Source: Streptomyces abyssalis | GTDB lineage: Bacteria > Actinomycetota > Actinomycetes > Streptomycetales > Streptomycetaceae | Length of the DNA: 64,000 nucleotides | Assembly (NCBI RefSeq): GCF_001751365.1 | Contig: NZ_LJGT01000040.1 | Span: 62,001-126,000 of the forward strand | Reading direction: 5' to 3' | In this document: positions 50,154-57,816 of the stretch, piece after piece | How positions within the stretch are numbered: the first letter of the stretch is position 1 | Layout of the letters: every line of letters starts with the position of its first letter | Notes under the pieces: generated by a model | Told to the model about the DNA's origin: nothing | The model's database searches: none | The model's input: the letters and a program-made list of their open reading frames with translations, nothing else | Program-made: the position numbers and the translations under genes

Positions 50154-51947
50154 GTGACTACCAGCACTTCCTCCACCAGCCACCACCTGTCGCCCGCCTT
50201 CCCCGGCCGCGCTCCCTGGGGCACGGCCAGCAAGCTGCGCGCGTGGCAGCAGGCGGCGATGGACTCGTATCTCCAGCAGCAGCCACGGGACTTCCTCGCC
50301 GTCGCCACCCCCGGCGCCGGCAAGACGACCTTCGCGCTCACCCTCGCCTCCTGGCTCCTGCACCACCACGTCGTGCAGCAGGTGACCGTCGTCGCGCCGA
50401 CCGAACACCTCAAGAAGCAGTGGGCGGAGGCCGCGGCGCGGATAGGCATCAAGCTCGACCCGGACTACAGCGCGGGCCCGCTCAGCAAGGAATACCACGG
50501 TGTCGCGGTGACGTACGCGGGCGTGGGCGTACGGCCGATGCTGCACCGCAACCGCGTCGAGCAGCGCAAGACCCTCGTCATCCTCGACGAGATCCACCAC
50601 GCCGGCGACAGCCGCTCCTGGGGCGAGGCCTGCCAGGAGGCGTTCGAACCGGCCACCCGGCGGCTCGCCCTCACCGGCACGCCGTTCCGCTCCGACACCA
50701 ACCCCATCCCGTTCGTGGACTACGCGGAGGACGGCGACGGCGTGCGCCGCTCCGTCGCCGACTACACCTACGGCTACGGCAACGCGCTGGGCGACGGCGT
50801 CGTGCGGCCCGTCATCTTCCTCTCCTACAGCGGCAACATGCGCTGGCGCACAAAGTCCGGCGACGAGATCGAGGCCCGCCTCGGCGAGCCGATGACCAAG
50901 GACGCCGTCTCCCAGGCCTGGCGCACGGCCCTCGACCCGCACGGCGAGTGGATGCCGTCCGTGCTGGGCGCCGCCGACCGGCGGCTGAGCGAGGTGCGCA
51001 AGGCCGTCCCGGACGCCGGCGGCCTGGTGATCGCCAGCGACCAGGACTCGGCACGCGCGTACGCGAAGCTCCTCCGCGAGGTCACGGGCGCGGAAGCCAC
51101 GCTCGTACTGTCCGACGACTCCGGCGCCTCCCAGCGCATCGAGGACTTCCGCAGCTCCCAGGCACGGTGGATGGTCGCCGTCCGCATGGTCTCCGAGGGC
51201 GTGGACGTCCCGCGCCTCTCGGTCGGCGTCTACGCCACGACGATCTCCACGCCGCTCTTCTTCGCGCAGGCCGTCGGCCGCTTCGTACGGTCGCGGCGGC
51301 GCGGCGAGACGGCGTCGGTCTTCCTGCCGACCATCCCGATGCTGATGACCTTCGCGCACGAGATGGAGGTCGAACGCGACCACGTCCTCGACAAGCCCAA
51401 GAAGGACGGCGAGGACGACCCGTACGCGGAAGAGGCCGACCTCCTGAAGGAAGCCGAACGCGAACAGGACGAGGACACCGGCGACCAGGACGAACTGCCC
51501 TTCGAGGCCCTTGAGTCGGACGCGGTCTTCGACCGGGTCATGTACGACGGCGCGGAGTTCGGCATGCAGGCACACCCGGGCAGCGACGAGGAGCAGGACT
51601 ACCTCGGCATCCCGGGGCTGCTGGAGCCGGATCAGGTGCAGACGCTCCTCCAGAAGCGGCAGGCGCGGCAGATCGCGCACAGCAGGAAGAAGCCGGACTC
51701 CGACGCGGACCTTCTGGAACTGCCCGCGGACCGGCGCCCCGTCGTCACCCACAAGGAACTGCTGGAGCTGCGCAAGCAGTTGAACGGACTCGTGGGGGCG
51801 TACGTCCACCAGAGCGGGAAGCCGCACGGGGTGATCCACAATGAGCTGCGGCGGGTGTGCGGAGGGCCGACGAGCGCGGAGGCGACGGCGGGGCAGCTCG
51901 AACAGCGCATAGCGAAGGTGCGGGAGTGGGCCACGCGCATGAAGTGA
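50154..51947 (+). CDS. Superfamily 2 DEAD/DEAH-box helicase-like protein
   Basis: 597 residues from a GTG at 50154; a GGAG is only three bases before it, so the start is not secure. Motifs: Q-like WQQAAMDSYL, I ATPGAGKTTFAL (about 52-63), II DEIH (DEIHHAGDS), III LTGTPFRSD, then the second RecA domain with IASDQDSARAYAKLL, VSEGVDVPRLSVGV (motif V) and QAVGRFVRSRRRGE (motif VI, QxxGRxxR). An acidic insert and a C-terminal helical part (about 420-597) follow. It resembles actinobacterial RecG-unrelated DEAD helicases annotated as type III restriction-like (ResIII). It may act on nucleic acid during repair or RNA metabolism; the exact role is unknown. Confidence 0.85.
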   Translation: MTTSTSSTSHHLSPAFPGRAPWGTASKLRAWQQAAMDSYLQQQPRDFLAVATPGAGKTTFALTLASWLLHHHVVQQVTVVAPTEHLKKQWAEAAARIGIKLDPDYSAGPLSKEYHGVAVTYAGVGVRPMLHRNRVEQRKTLVILDEIHHAGDSRSWGEACQEAFEPATRRLALTGTPFRSDTNPIPFVDYAEDGDGVRRSVADYTYGYGNALGDGVVRPVIFLSYSGNMRWRTKSGDEIEARLGEPMTKDAVSQAWRTALDPHGEWMPSVLGAADRRLSEVRKAVPDAGGLVIASDQDSARAYAKLLREVTGAEATLVLSDDSGASQRIEDFRSSQARWMVAVRMVSEGVDVPRLSVGVYATTISTPLFFAQAVGRFVRSRRRGETASVFLPTIPMLMTFAHEMEVERDHVLDKPKKDGEDDPYAEEADLLKEAEREQDEDTGDQDELPFEALESDAVFDRVMYDGAEFGMQAHPGSDEEQDYLGIPGLLEPDQVQTLLQKRQARQIAHSRKKPDSDADLLELPADRRPVVTHKELLELRKQLNGLVGAYVHQSGKPHGVIHNELRRVCGGPTSAEATAGQLEQRIAKVREWATRMK

Positions 51948-52033
51948 GCGGCGGGCGGCCCGGCGGTCCGGGCGGTCGGCATCCCGGGGGGTCGGTGGCG
52001 GCCAGGAGGTGAGGACGTCCGGCCGCACCGGGT

Positions 52034-53440
52034 TCAGCGGGCCTCGGTGACCGTGAGCCCCGCGTCGGCCGCGGCGTCGAAGCGGTCGTCGATGAGGACG
52101 ACGGGCAGCCCCGCGGCGTCCAGCAGGGAAGCGGCGATCGCCGCGCGCATCCCGCTCGCACAGTGGACCCACACCCTGCCCGTCGGCACCTCGCCGATGC
52201 GTCCGTGCACCTCGCCGATGCGTCCGTGCACCTCACCGATGCGTCCGTGCAGCTCGTGGACGGGGATGTGCAGCGAGCCGCTGATGTGTCCGCGTGCCCG
52301 TTCGGAGTGGCGGCGCACATCCAGCACGACGTCGCCCTCGGCGCGGGCGGCCAGGTCCGCGAAGCCCGCGCGCGGGAACGACGCGAGGTCCTCCCCGCTC
52401 CGCGCCCAGCCGGACGGGCCGCCGGTGGCTGCCGCGACCGGACGGTCGATTCCCACGAGGGCCAACTCCCGCTGCGCGTCCGCGACTTGTTCCGGGCTCT
52501 CGCCCAGCAGCGTCACGGGCTTGCCCCAGGGGATCAGCCAGGCGAGATACGTTCCCAGCCTGCCGTCGCCCTCGAAGTTGTACGCGCCCGCGAGATGACC
52601 GCCGGCGAAGGCGGCCCGGTCACGCAGGTCCACCACCCACTCACCGGCCGCCAGCCGCGCGGCGATCTGCTCCGCGCCGGCCTGCCGCGGCGGCGTGAGA
52701 TCCACCGGCGCGGGGCCTTCGGCGTTGATGGGGCCCATGTGCACGTAGTACGCCGGGATGTCGTCGAGCCCGGCGAGCAGCCGCGATACGAAGGTGTCCA
52801 CGTCCAGCGTGAGCGCGTCGTTCTCCTTCCGCTCGGCGCCGATCGTGGTGGTCTTCCCTTCGGCCTGCACGGAGGTGCAGAAGCTGCCGAATCCGTGCGT
52901 GGGCAGCACCTCCACGTCGTCGTCGAGCTTGTCGGCGAGGCGGTGAGCGGATGCGTGCTGGGCCCTGGCGAGCCGCTCCGTCAGCCGCGGCTCCACGAGG
53001 TCGGGGCGGCCGACCGCGCCGATCAGCAGCGATCCGCCGGTGAAGACGGCCAGCCCGTGGCCGCCCTCCTCCAGGACGTACGAGGTGTGGTGCGGCGTAT
53101 GACCGGGGGTGGCCAGGGCGCGCAGCGTCAGAGCGCCTGGACCGCCCTCGACGGTGCGGATGTCGCCGTCCGCGACGGGCGTACGGGGGAAGGAGACCTC
53201 CGCCCCCGCGGGCACCAGGTAACGGGCGCCGGTCAGGCGGGCGAGCTGCAGGCCGCCGGTGACGTAGTCGTTGTGCACGTGGGTCTCCGCCACGTACGCG
53301 ATGCGTACGCCGCGGCGGGCGGCGGCGGTGACGACGCGGTCGATGTCCCGCGGCGGATCGACGGCCACGGCGGTGTCCGCGCCGCCGGCCAGATAGCTGT
53401 GGTTGCCCAGGCCCCGTGTCTCCAGGGTGTCGACGAACAC
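52034..53440 (-). CDS. MBL-fold hydrolase with two rhodanese domains
   Basis: 468 residues from a GTG at 53440. The N-terminal beta-lactamase fold (about 1-240) has ETHVHNDYVTGG (H54, H56, D58; the fourth position is Tyr), as in persulfide dioxygenase relatives, and LATPGHTPHHTSYVL with further ligands. Two rhodanese domains follow (about 255-345, without an active-site Cys; about 365-468 with C427 in VHCASGMR). It likely handles sulfane sulfur, oxidising glutathione- or mycothiol-persulfide and transferring sulfur. A 21-bp tandem repeat encodes HGRIGEV three times (residues 398-418). The gene is divergent from an IclR gene through a 426-bp palindromic region. Confidence 0.87.
   Translation of the reverse strand: MFVDTLETRGLGNHSYLAGGADTAVAVDPPRDIDRVVTAAARRGVRIAYVAETHVHNDYVTGGLQLARLTGARYLVPAGAEVSFPRTPVADGDIRTVEGGPGALTLRALATPGHTPHHTSYVLEEGGHGLAVFTGGSLLIGAVGRPDLVEPRLTERLARAQHASAHRLADKLDDDVEVLPTHGFGSFCTSVQAEGKTTTIGAERKENDALTLDVDTFVSRLLAGLDDIPAYYVHMGPINAEGPAPVDLTPPRQAGAEQIAARLAAGEWVVDLRDRAAFAGGHLAGAYNFEGDGRLGTYLAWLIPWGKPVTLLGESPEQVADAQRELALVGIDRPVAAATGGPSGWARSGEDLASFPRAGFADLAARAEGDVVLDVRRHSERARGHISGSLHIPVHELHGRIGEVHGRIGEVHGRIGEVPTGRVWVHCASGMRAAIAASLLDAAGLPVVLIDDRFDAAADAGLTVTEAR
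52187..52249 (-). repeat. Three 21-bp tandem repeats in the rhodanese domain
   Basis: Three copies (52187-52207, 52208-52228, 52229-52249) that are identical except for one base in the third. Each encodes HGRIGEV, placed just before the active-site loop of the second rhodanese domain. Confidence 0.9.
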
Positions 53441-54308
53441 GGCTGTGGCCCCCTTGTCACGCGCTGTCCGGGATGTGGGTGTGGCGTGGGCCGGGTACCC
53501 GGGAGGACGGCGTCAATCCGTGGGACGAGCGTATTGCGCTGGCGCGCGGCTTGCCTGGTGTGCGCCTCCGGTGGGTTTCTGGTTCCGGGTGCGTGCCGCT
53601 GCGGCGGCGGCTCCGGGAAGGCACGATTTACCTCCCTGAACCCGGTACGAGCTGTCGTGCTGCCCTTCATATACCGGTCCGCAAATCGCGCTTGATTTTC
53701 CCGGAGCCACCGCCTCCGCGTCCCACCCCCTCCGGTCGTCCTAGCGGCTTTCCCCTCGTGGTCTCCACACGGATGGCAGGCCGCTGCCGTGCGGACCTTT
53801 CGGCACGTGTACGTGCCTTGCGGCTCCAACCATCCGCGTTCAAGGGCCCGTTGAATCCTGGAGTGGTCCGAGAGCGGCAGCAGGTCCGACGGGAGGACGA
53901 GGCAACCGGCCGGTGGCCACCAACCGGAAGCCGCCGGCGGACGGGAGGGGGCGGGACGCGCAGGGGTGCGTGTCCGGACGCTTGCCCGTGATTTGTCGAC
54001 CGGCACATGAAGGGCTGAATAAGCAGGCTGACGGTTCAGGGAGGTAAATCATGGGTCCGGACATGTACCCCGGAGCGGCACGCACCCGGCACCCGCCACG
54101 AACCGACTGCGTATCGGCGCCACCCGGCGCCACCCGGCGCCGCCCGCCGCCGGACCCGGGACGTGACCGGATTCTGGACAGACTCTTCCGGTCAGCGGAG
54201 TCGGTCGCTAAGTTGCAAGGTCACAACGCGATCCCGGCCACGGCTATGCCCCCCACCGCTACGCCCCCACCCGGTGCCGCCCCCCACCGACCCGAGGAGA
54301 GGAGCGTC
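53441..54308. other. Large divergent intergenic region, MBL-rhodanese / IclR
   Basis: 868 bp without a conserved gene, dominated by the imperfect palindrome 53625-54050. On the left (minus strand) its conserved SD-like end is followed by a GTG at 53624 and a 55-codon open frame ending at 53457, 16 bp before the MBL start. On the right the same end is followed by an ATG at 54051 in frame with IclR. The remaining sequence to 54308 shows no feature that I recognise. Confidence 0.6.
53625..54050. repeat. 426-bp imperfect palindrome (head-to-head inverted duplication)
   Basis: Outer ends 53625-53642 and 54033-54050 are exact inverted copies (18 of 18, containing GGGAGG). Further blocks match in inverted order around the same axis near 53838: 53662-53689 with 53988-54015 (23 of 28 by eye) and 53717-53737 with 53940-53960 (19 of 21). 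Similarity continues more weakly toward the centre, which contains TTCAAGGGCCCGTTGAA. Coordinates of paired blocks sum to about 107677 each, so the alignment is collinear. Each arm seems to be the leader or promoter of the gene it faces. Confidence 0.85.
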
Positions 54309-54953
54309 GTGACTGCGGAGACCTCTCAGACGCTCGACCGTGGACTGCGCGTCCTCAAGCTGCTCGCCGACACGGATCACGGCCTGACCGTGACGGAGCT
54401 GTCCAACAAGCTCGGCGTCAACCGCACCGTCGTCTACCGGCTGCTCGCCACGCTGGAGCAGCACTCCCTCGTACGGCGTGACTTGGGCGGCCGTGCCCGC
54501 GTCGGCCTGGGTGTGCTGCGGCTGGGCCGGCAGGTGCATCCGCTCGTACGGGAGGCGGCCCTGCCCGCGCTGCGCTCGCTGGCCGAGGAGGTCGGGGCGA
54601 CGGCGCACCTGACCCTCGTGGACGGTACGGAGGCGCTCGCCGTGGCCGTCGTCGAGCCGAGCTGGACGGACTACCACGTCGCGTACCGCACCGGATTCCG
54701 GCACCCCCTCGACAAGGGTGCCGCCGGGCGCGCCATCCTCGCGGGCCGCGGGCCCGACCACGAGCTGGGCCCCGGGTTCGTGCTCACGCACGGCGAGTTG
54801 GAGGCGGGTGCCGGCGGTGCGGCCGCTCCGGTGCTGGGCGTCACGGGGATCGAGGGCAGTGTGGGAGTGGTGATGCTGACGGACTCCGTACCGCCGCAAG
54901 TGGGGGAGCGCGTGGTGCGGGCGGCGCAGGAAGTGGCCGACGCGCTGCGCTGA
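54309..54953 (+). CDS. IclR-family transcriptional regulator
   Basis: 214 residues from a GTG at 54309 with GAGGAGAGGAG five bases before it. The winged helix is readable (TLDRGLRVLKLLADTDHGLTVTELSNKLGVNRTVVYRLLATLEQHSLV, about 7-54) and the effector domain follows with LTLVDGTEALAVAVVEPS and GRHPLDKGAAGRAIL-like text. The effector domain is shorter than in most IclR proteins (usual total about 250). A longer frame begins at ATG 54051, which has an excellent SD, and would add 86 residues of no recognisable fold. Target is unknown; the nearest candidates are the divergent MBL gene and the downstream protease. Confidence 0.85.
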   Translation: MTAETSQTLDRGLRVLKLLADTDHGLTVTELSNKLGVNRTVVYRLLATLEQHSLVRRDLGGRARVGLGVLRLGRQVHPLVREAALPALRSLAEEVGATAHLTLVDGTEALAVAVVEPSWTDYHVAYRTGFRHPLDKGAAGRAILAGRGPDHELGPGFVLTHGELEAGAGGAAAPVLGVTGIEGSVGVVMLTDSVPPQVGERVVRAAQEVADALR

Positions 54954-54965
54954 GGCGCGCATTGT

Positions 54966-54971
54966 TAGGTT
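54966..54971 (+). promoter_or_regulatory. Candidate -10 box for a leaderless S16 protease transcript
   Basis: TAGGTT lies six bases before the GTG at 54978, in the 24-bp gap after the iclR stop. No Shine-Dalgarno is visible, so the transcript may begin at or close to the start codon. Confidence 0.35.
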
Positions 54972-54977
54972 GCCGGG

Positions 54978-55826
54978 GTGAACACACCCCGGCCCTCGCT
55001 GCTCTCCAGGCTTCGCTCCTCGCGGCGCCGGCTCACCTCGCGGCAGCGCACGCTTCTTGTCTGCGCCATGCCGCTCGCCGCGCTGCTCGCCGTAGCGGCC
55101 CTCGCGCCGCTGCCCTTCGCGCTCGCGCAGCCCGGCCTCACCGCGAACGTGATCGGCGACAGCAAGAACAAACCGGTCATCACGATCTCGGGTGAGAAGG
55201 CCCGGAAGACGGGCAGTGACGACGGCAAGCTGCTGATGACGACGATCGCCGCGACGCAGCCGGGCGCGACGGTGCGCCTCCCGGACGTCGTGGAGAGCTG
55301 GTTCCGTACGGACCGGGCGGCGATGCCGACCGAGGCCGTCTACCCGGTGGGCGACAGCCTCGACGAGATCGAGAAGCACAACAAGGGCGAGATGCGGAAG
55401 TCGCAGAGCGCGGCGGTCAAGGCGGCCCTGCGGCAGCTGCACAAGTCACCGGAGGACGTGGAGATCTCGCTGCGCCTCGCCGACGTGGGCGGCCCCAGCG
55501 CGGGCCTGTTCTTCTCGCTCGGCATCATCGACAAGCTCGGCGGCGACGGTGCCGGGCGGGGCGGCGGCCTCACCGGCGGCCGGATCGTCGCGGGTACGGG
55601 CACGATCAAGGCGGACGGCACGGTGGGCCCTGTCGGCGGTGTGCCGCTGAAGACGAAGGCGGCGAAGCGGGACGGCGCGAGCGTCTTCCTCGTGCCGCGC
55701 GCCGAGTGCGCCGACGCCCGGGCGGAGCGGCCCAAGGGCCTTCGCCTGGTGCCGGTCGACACGCTCGGGGGCGCCGTGAAGGCCCTGAACGCGCTCAAGG
55801 ACGGCGGCCGGGTCCCTGCCTGCTGA
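54978..55826 (+). CDS. Lon-like S16 serine protease (membrane-anchored, no PDZ)
   Basis: 282 residues. A basic N-terminus and one membrane helix (about 25-50) are followed by an extracytoplasmic region of about 110 residues and the Lon proteolytic domain (about 155-280): the catalytic Ser is in GGPSAGLFFSLGIID and the Lys in GGVPLKTKAAKRDGAS. In YlbL-type relatives a PDZ domain sits between helix and protease; here the region between is shorter and I see no clear PDZ. It probably trims exported or membrane proteins. It starts 24 bp after iclR. Confidence 0.8.
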   Translation: MNTPRPSLLSRLRSSRRRLTSRQRTLLVCAMPLAALLAVAALAPLPFALAQPGLTANVIGDSKNKPVITISGEKARKTGSDDGKLLMTTIAATQPGATVRLPDVVESWFRTDRAAMPTEAVYPVGDSLDEIEKHNKGEMRKSQSAAVKAALRQLHKSPEDVEISLRLADVGGPSAGLFFSLGIIDKLGGDGAGRGGGLTGGRIVAGTGTIKADGTVGPVGGVPLKTKAAKRDGASVFLVPRAECADARAERPKGLRLVPVDTLGGAVKALNALKDGGRVPAC

Positions 55827-55873
55827 GCAGTCCGGCCGGCCGGGTCCCAGCCGCCGCCCGGCCGTCCCCTCCT

Positions 55874-56863
55874 TCAGCCCGTCTTGATGAAGCCCTCCCG
55901 CACCAGCCAGTCCTTGGCGACGTCGTGCGGGTCCTGGCCCTCGACGTCCACCTTGGCGTTCAGCTTCTGCGCCATCTTGTTGTTGAGCGCCTTGGTGATG
56001 GGTGCGAGCAGCCCGGCGATCTCCGGGTGCTCCTTCATCGTCCCGGCGTTCATCTCCGGGGCGACGTTGTAGTTCGGGAAGAACTTCCTGTCGTCCTCGA
56101 TGATCTTCAGTTTCAGCGCGGGAATGCGGCCGTCGGTCGCGGCGATCGCGCCGAACGTGCAGGGCTTGCCCTTGGCCGTCTGGGTGTAGACGACGCCGCC
56201 GGCCATCTTGTGCACCTGCCCGGAAGGGAACCTCATGCCGTACTTCTTCGCCATGCCCGGGAGGCCGTCCTGCCTGGAGGCGAACTCGTTCTCCACGCAC
56301 ACGCTGGCCGCGTTCGGCTGCTTGCGGGACAGTTCGGCGACGTCGGAGAGCGTCCTGATGCCGTACTTCTTCTGCAGCTTGTCGCTGATGACGAGCGCGT
56401 AGGTGTTGTCGAGCTCGGAGGGCGCCAGCCATTCGAGACCGTTGGCACGGTCCTCCTTGCGTACGGCCTTCCACTGCTCGACGGGATCGGTCACGGGCTT
56501 GGTGTGGCCGAGGTAGGTGATCCAGGACGTGCCGGTGTACTCGTACATGCCGTCGGCCGTGCCGGACTCGACGGCCGAGCGTGCGCCGATGGAGCCCTGG
56601 ACGGCGGTGCGGTCGACGACATCGGCCCCGGCCGCCCGGAAGACCAGCCCCATGATCTTGCCGAGGATGACCTGTTCGGTGAACTCCTTGGAGGTGACGG
56701 TCAGTTGGGCCCCTTTGAGGGGCTGTCCTGCGCCGACCTTCCCCGGGCTCACCTTGTCGCTCATGGGGCTGCCGCTGACCAGGCCGCAGCCGCTGAGCGT
56801 GCCGGTGAGCGCCAGGGCCGCCGTGCCGGCGGCGAGTGCGTGCGTACGCCCGTGCCTGCGCAT
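55874..56863 (-). CDS. Osmoprotectant (glycine betaine/choline-type) binding lipoprotein
   Basis: 329 residues. Signal peptide with lipobox LSGC (C26), then an OpuAC/ProX-like domain (about 45-325): LTVTSKEFTEQVILGKIMGLVFRAAG, GTADGMYEYTGTSWITYLG, VENEFASRQDGLPGMAKKYGM and FFPNYNVAPEMNAGTMKEHPEI. It binds a quaternary ammonium compound such as glycine betaine, choline or carnitine for uptake. It is the last gene of a four-gene operon; its ATG overlaps the upstream permease stop by one base. Classification is clear; the substrate is by family only. Confidence 0.88.
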   Translation of the reverse strand: MRRHGRTHALAAGTAALALTGTLSGCGLVSGSPMSDKVSPGKVGAGQPLKGAQLTVTSKEFTEQVILGKIMGLVFRAAGADVVDRTAVQGSIGARSAVESGTADGMYEYTGTSWITYLGHTKPVTDPVEQWKAVRKEDRANGLEWLAPSELDNTYALVISDKLQKKYGIRTLSDVAELSRKQPNAASVCVENEFASRQDGLPGMAKKYGMRFPSGQVHKMAGGVVYTQTAKGKPCTFGAIAATDGRIPALKLKIIEDDRKFFPNYNVAPEMNAGTMKEHPEIAGLLAPITKALNNKMAQKLNAKVDVEGQDPHDVAKDWLVREGFIKTG

Positions 56864-57816
56864 CAGGACGATCCCTCCAAGCCGCGCGGGCGCAGCAGCA
56901 GTTCGACGAGTGAGGCGAGCCAGTCGATCAGCAGCGCCAGCGCGACGGTGAGTATCGAGCCGAGCATCAGCACCGGCATCCGCTGGTTGGTGATACCGGA
57001 GGAGATCAGGTCGCCGAGGCCGCCTCCGCCGATGAAGGTGGCGAGAGTGGCGGTGCCCACGTTGAGTACGAGGGCGTTGCGGATGCCGGCGAGGATCAGC
57101 GGTACGGCCAGCGGCAGTTCCACCTTCACCAGCACACCGGGTGACGACATCCCGATGCCCTTGGCGGCCTCGGTCAGACCGGGGTCGATGTTGCGCAGAC
57201 CGGTGATGGTGTTGGCGAGCACGGGCAGCACCGCGTAGACGACCATGCCGACGATCGCGGTGGTCTGGCCGATGTTCAGCCAGAACACCAGCAGCACCAG
57301 GAGCCCGAGGGAGGGCACGGCCTGACCCAGGTTCGCGGCCGCCATGGCGACCGGGGTCGCCCTGCGCAGCTTCGGACGGGTGAGGGCGATGCCCAGCGGT
57401 ATCGCGATGATCAGCACGAAGAACGTGGAGATCACGGTCATCTCGATGTGCTGGCCCAGGCGCAGGGCGACATTGCCGTCCGCGAGCGAGTTGCGGGCGA
57501 TCGTGTCGAGTTCGGCACTCCGGAACCACAGCCACGTGCCGAGCAGTACGAGCGTGAGCACGCCCGGCAAGATCGTCAGCTTCTGCCAGGTGAGCCTGTC
57601 GCGCAGCCGTTCGCCGGCGTAGACGGCCGTGGTCCCCGGCTCGCCGGTCCCGGTCCCGGTCCCGGCCCCCGGCCCGGTCTGCGGTGCCGGCTGCTGCCGC
57701 TGCTCGTCCGCCGCCGCGGTGGCTGTCCCGCCCGTGTTCCCGCCAGTGTTCCCGGCGGTGTCCCCGTCCCACGCGCCGGAGTCGCCGCCGGCCGTGCCGC
57801 TGGTCGTCCCGCTCAC
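56863..57816 (-). CDS. Osmoprotectant ABC permease 2
   Basis: 317 residues from a GTG at 57816, whose GTGA overlaps the stop of the ATPase gene. The N-terminus (about 1-75) is disordered, Gly/Thr-rich. The permease domain (about 85-310) has six helices and the OpuABC-type loop LTEAAKGIGMSSPGVLVKVELPLAVPLILAGIRNA. A PxxG-type loop GGGGLGDLISSG is also typical. The paralogue before the ATPase gene is the partner. Confidence 0.88.
   Translation of the reverse strand: MSGTTSGTAGGDSGAWDGDTAGNTGGNTGGTATAAADEQRQQPAPQTGPGAGTGTGTGEPGTTAVYAGERLRDRLTWQKLTILPGVLTLVLLGTWLWFRSAELDTIARNSLADGNVALRLGQHIEMTVISTFFVLIIAIPLGIALTRPKLRRATPVAMAAANLGQAVPSLGLLVLLVFWLNIGQTTAIVGMVVYAVLPVLANTITGLRNIDPGLTEAAKGIGMSSPGVLVKVELPLAVPLILAGIRNALVLNVGTATLATFIGGGGLGDLISSGITNQRMPVLMLGSILTVALALLIDWLASLVELLLRPRGLEGSS

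Noticed and set aside
53667..54008. 113-codon minus-strand open frame within the palindrome
   Set aside because: It has no recognisable fold and is Arg/Pro-rich, as expected from random GC-rich sequence; the symmetric DNA structure explains the region better.
53625..54050. Insertion sequence with terminal inverted repeats
   Set aside because: The 18-bp ends look like terminal repeats, but there is no transposase, no target duplication outside the ends, and the similarity runs through the whole arm rather than only the tips.
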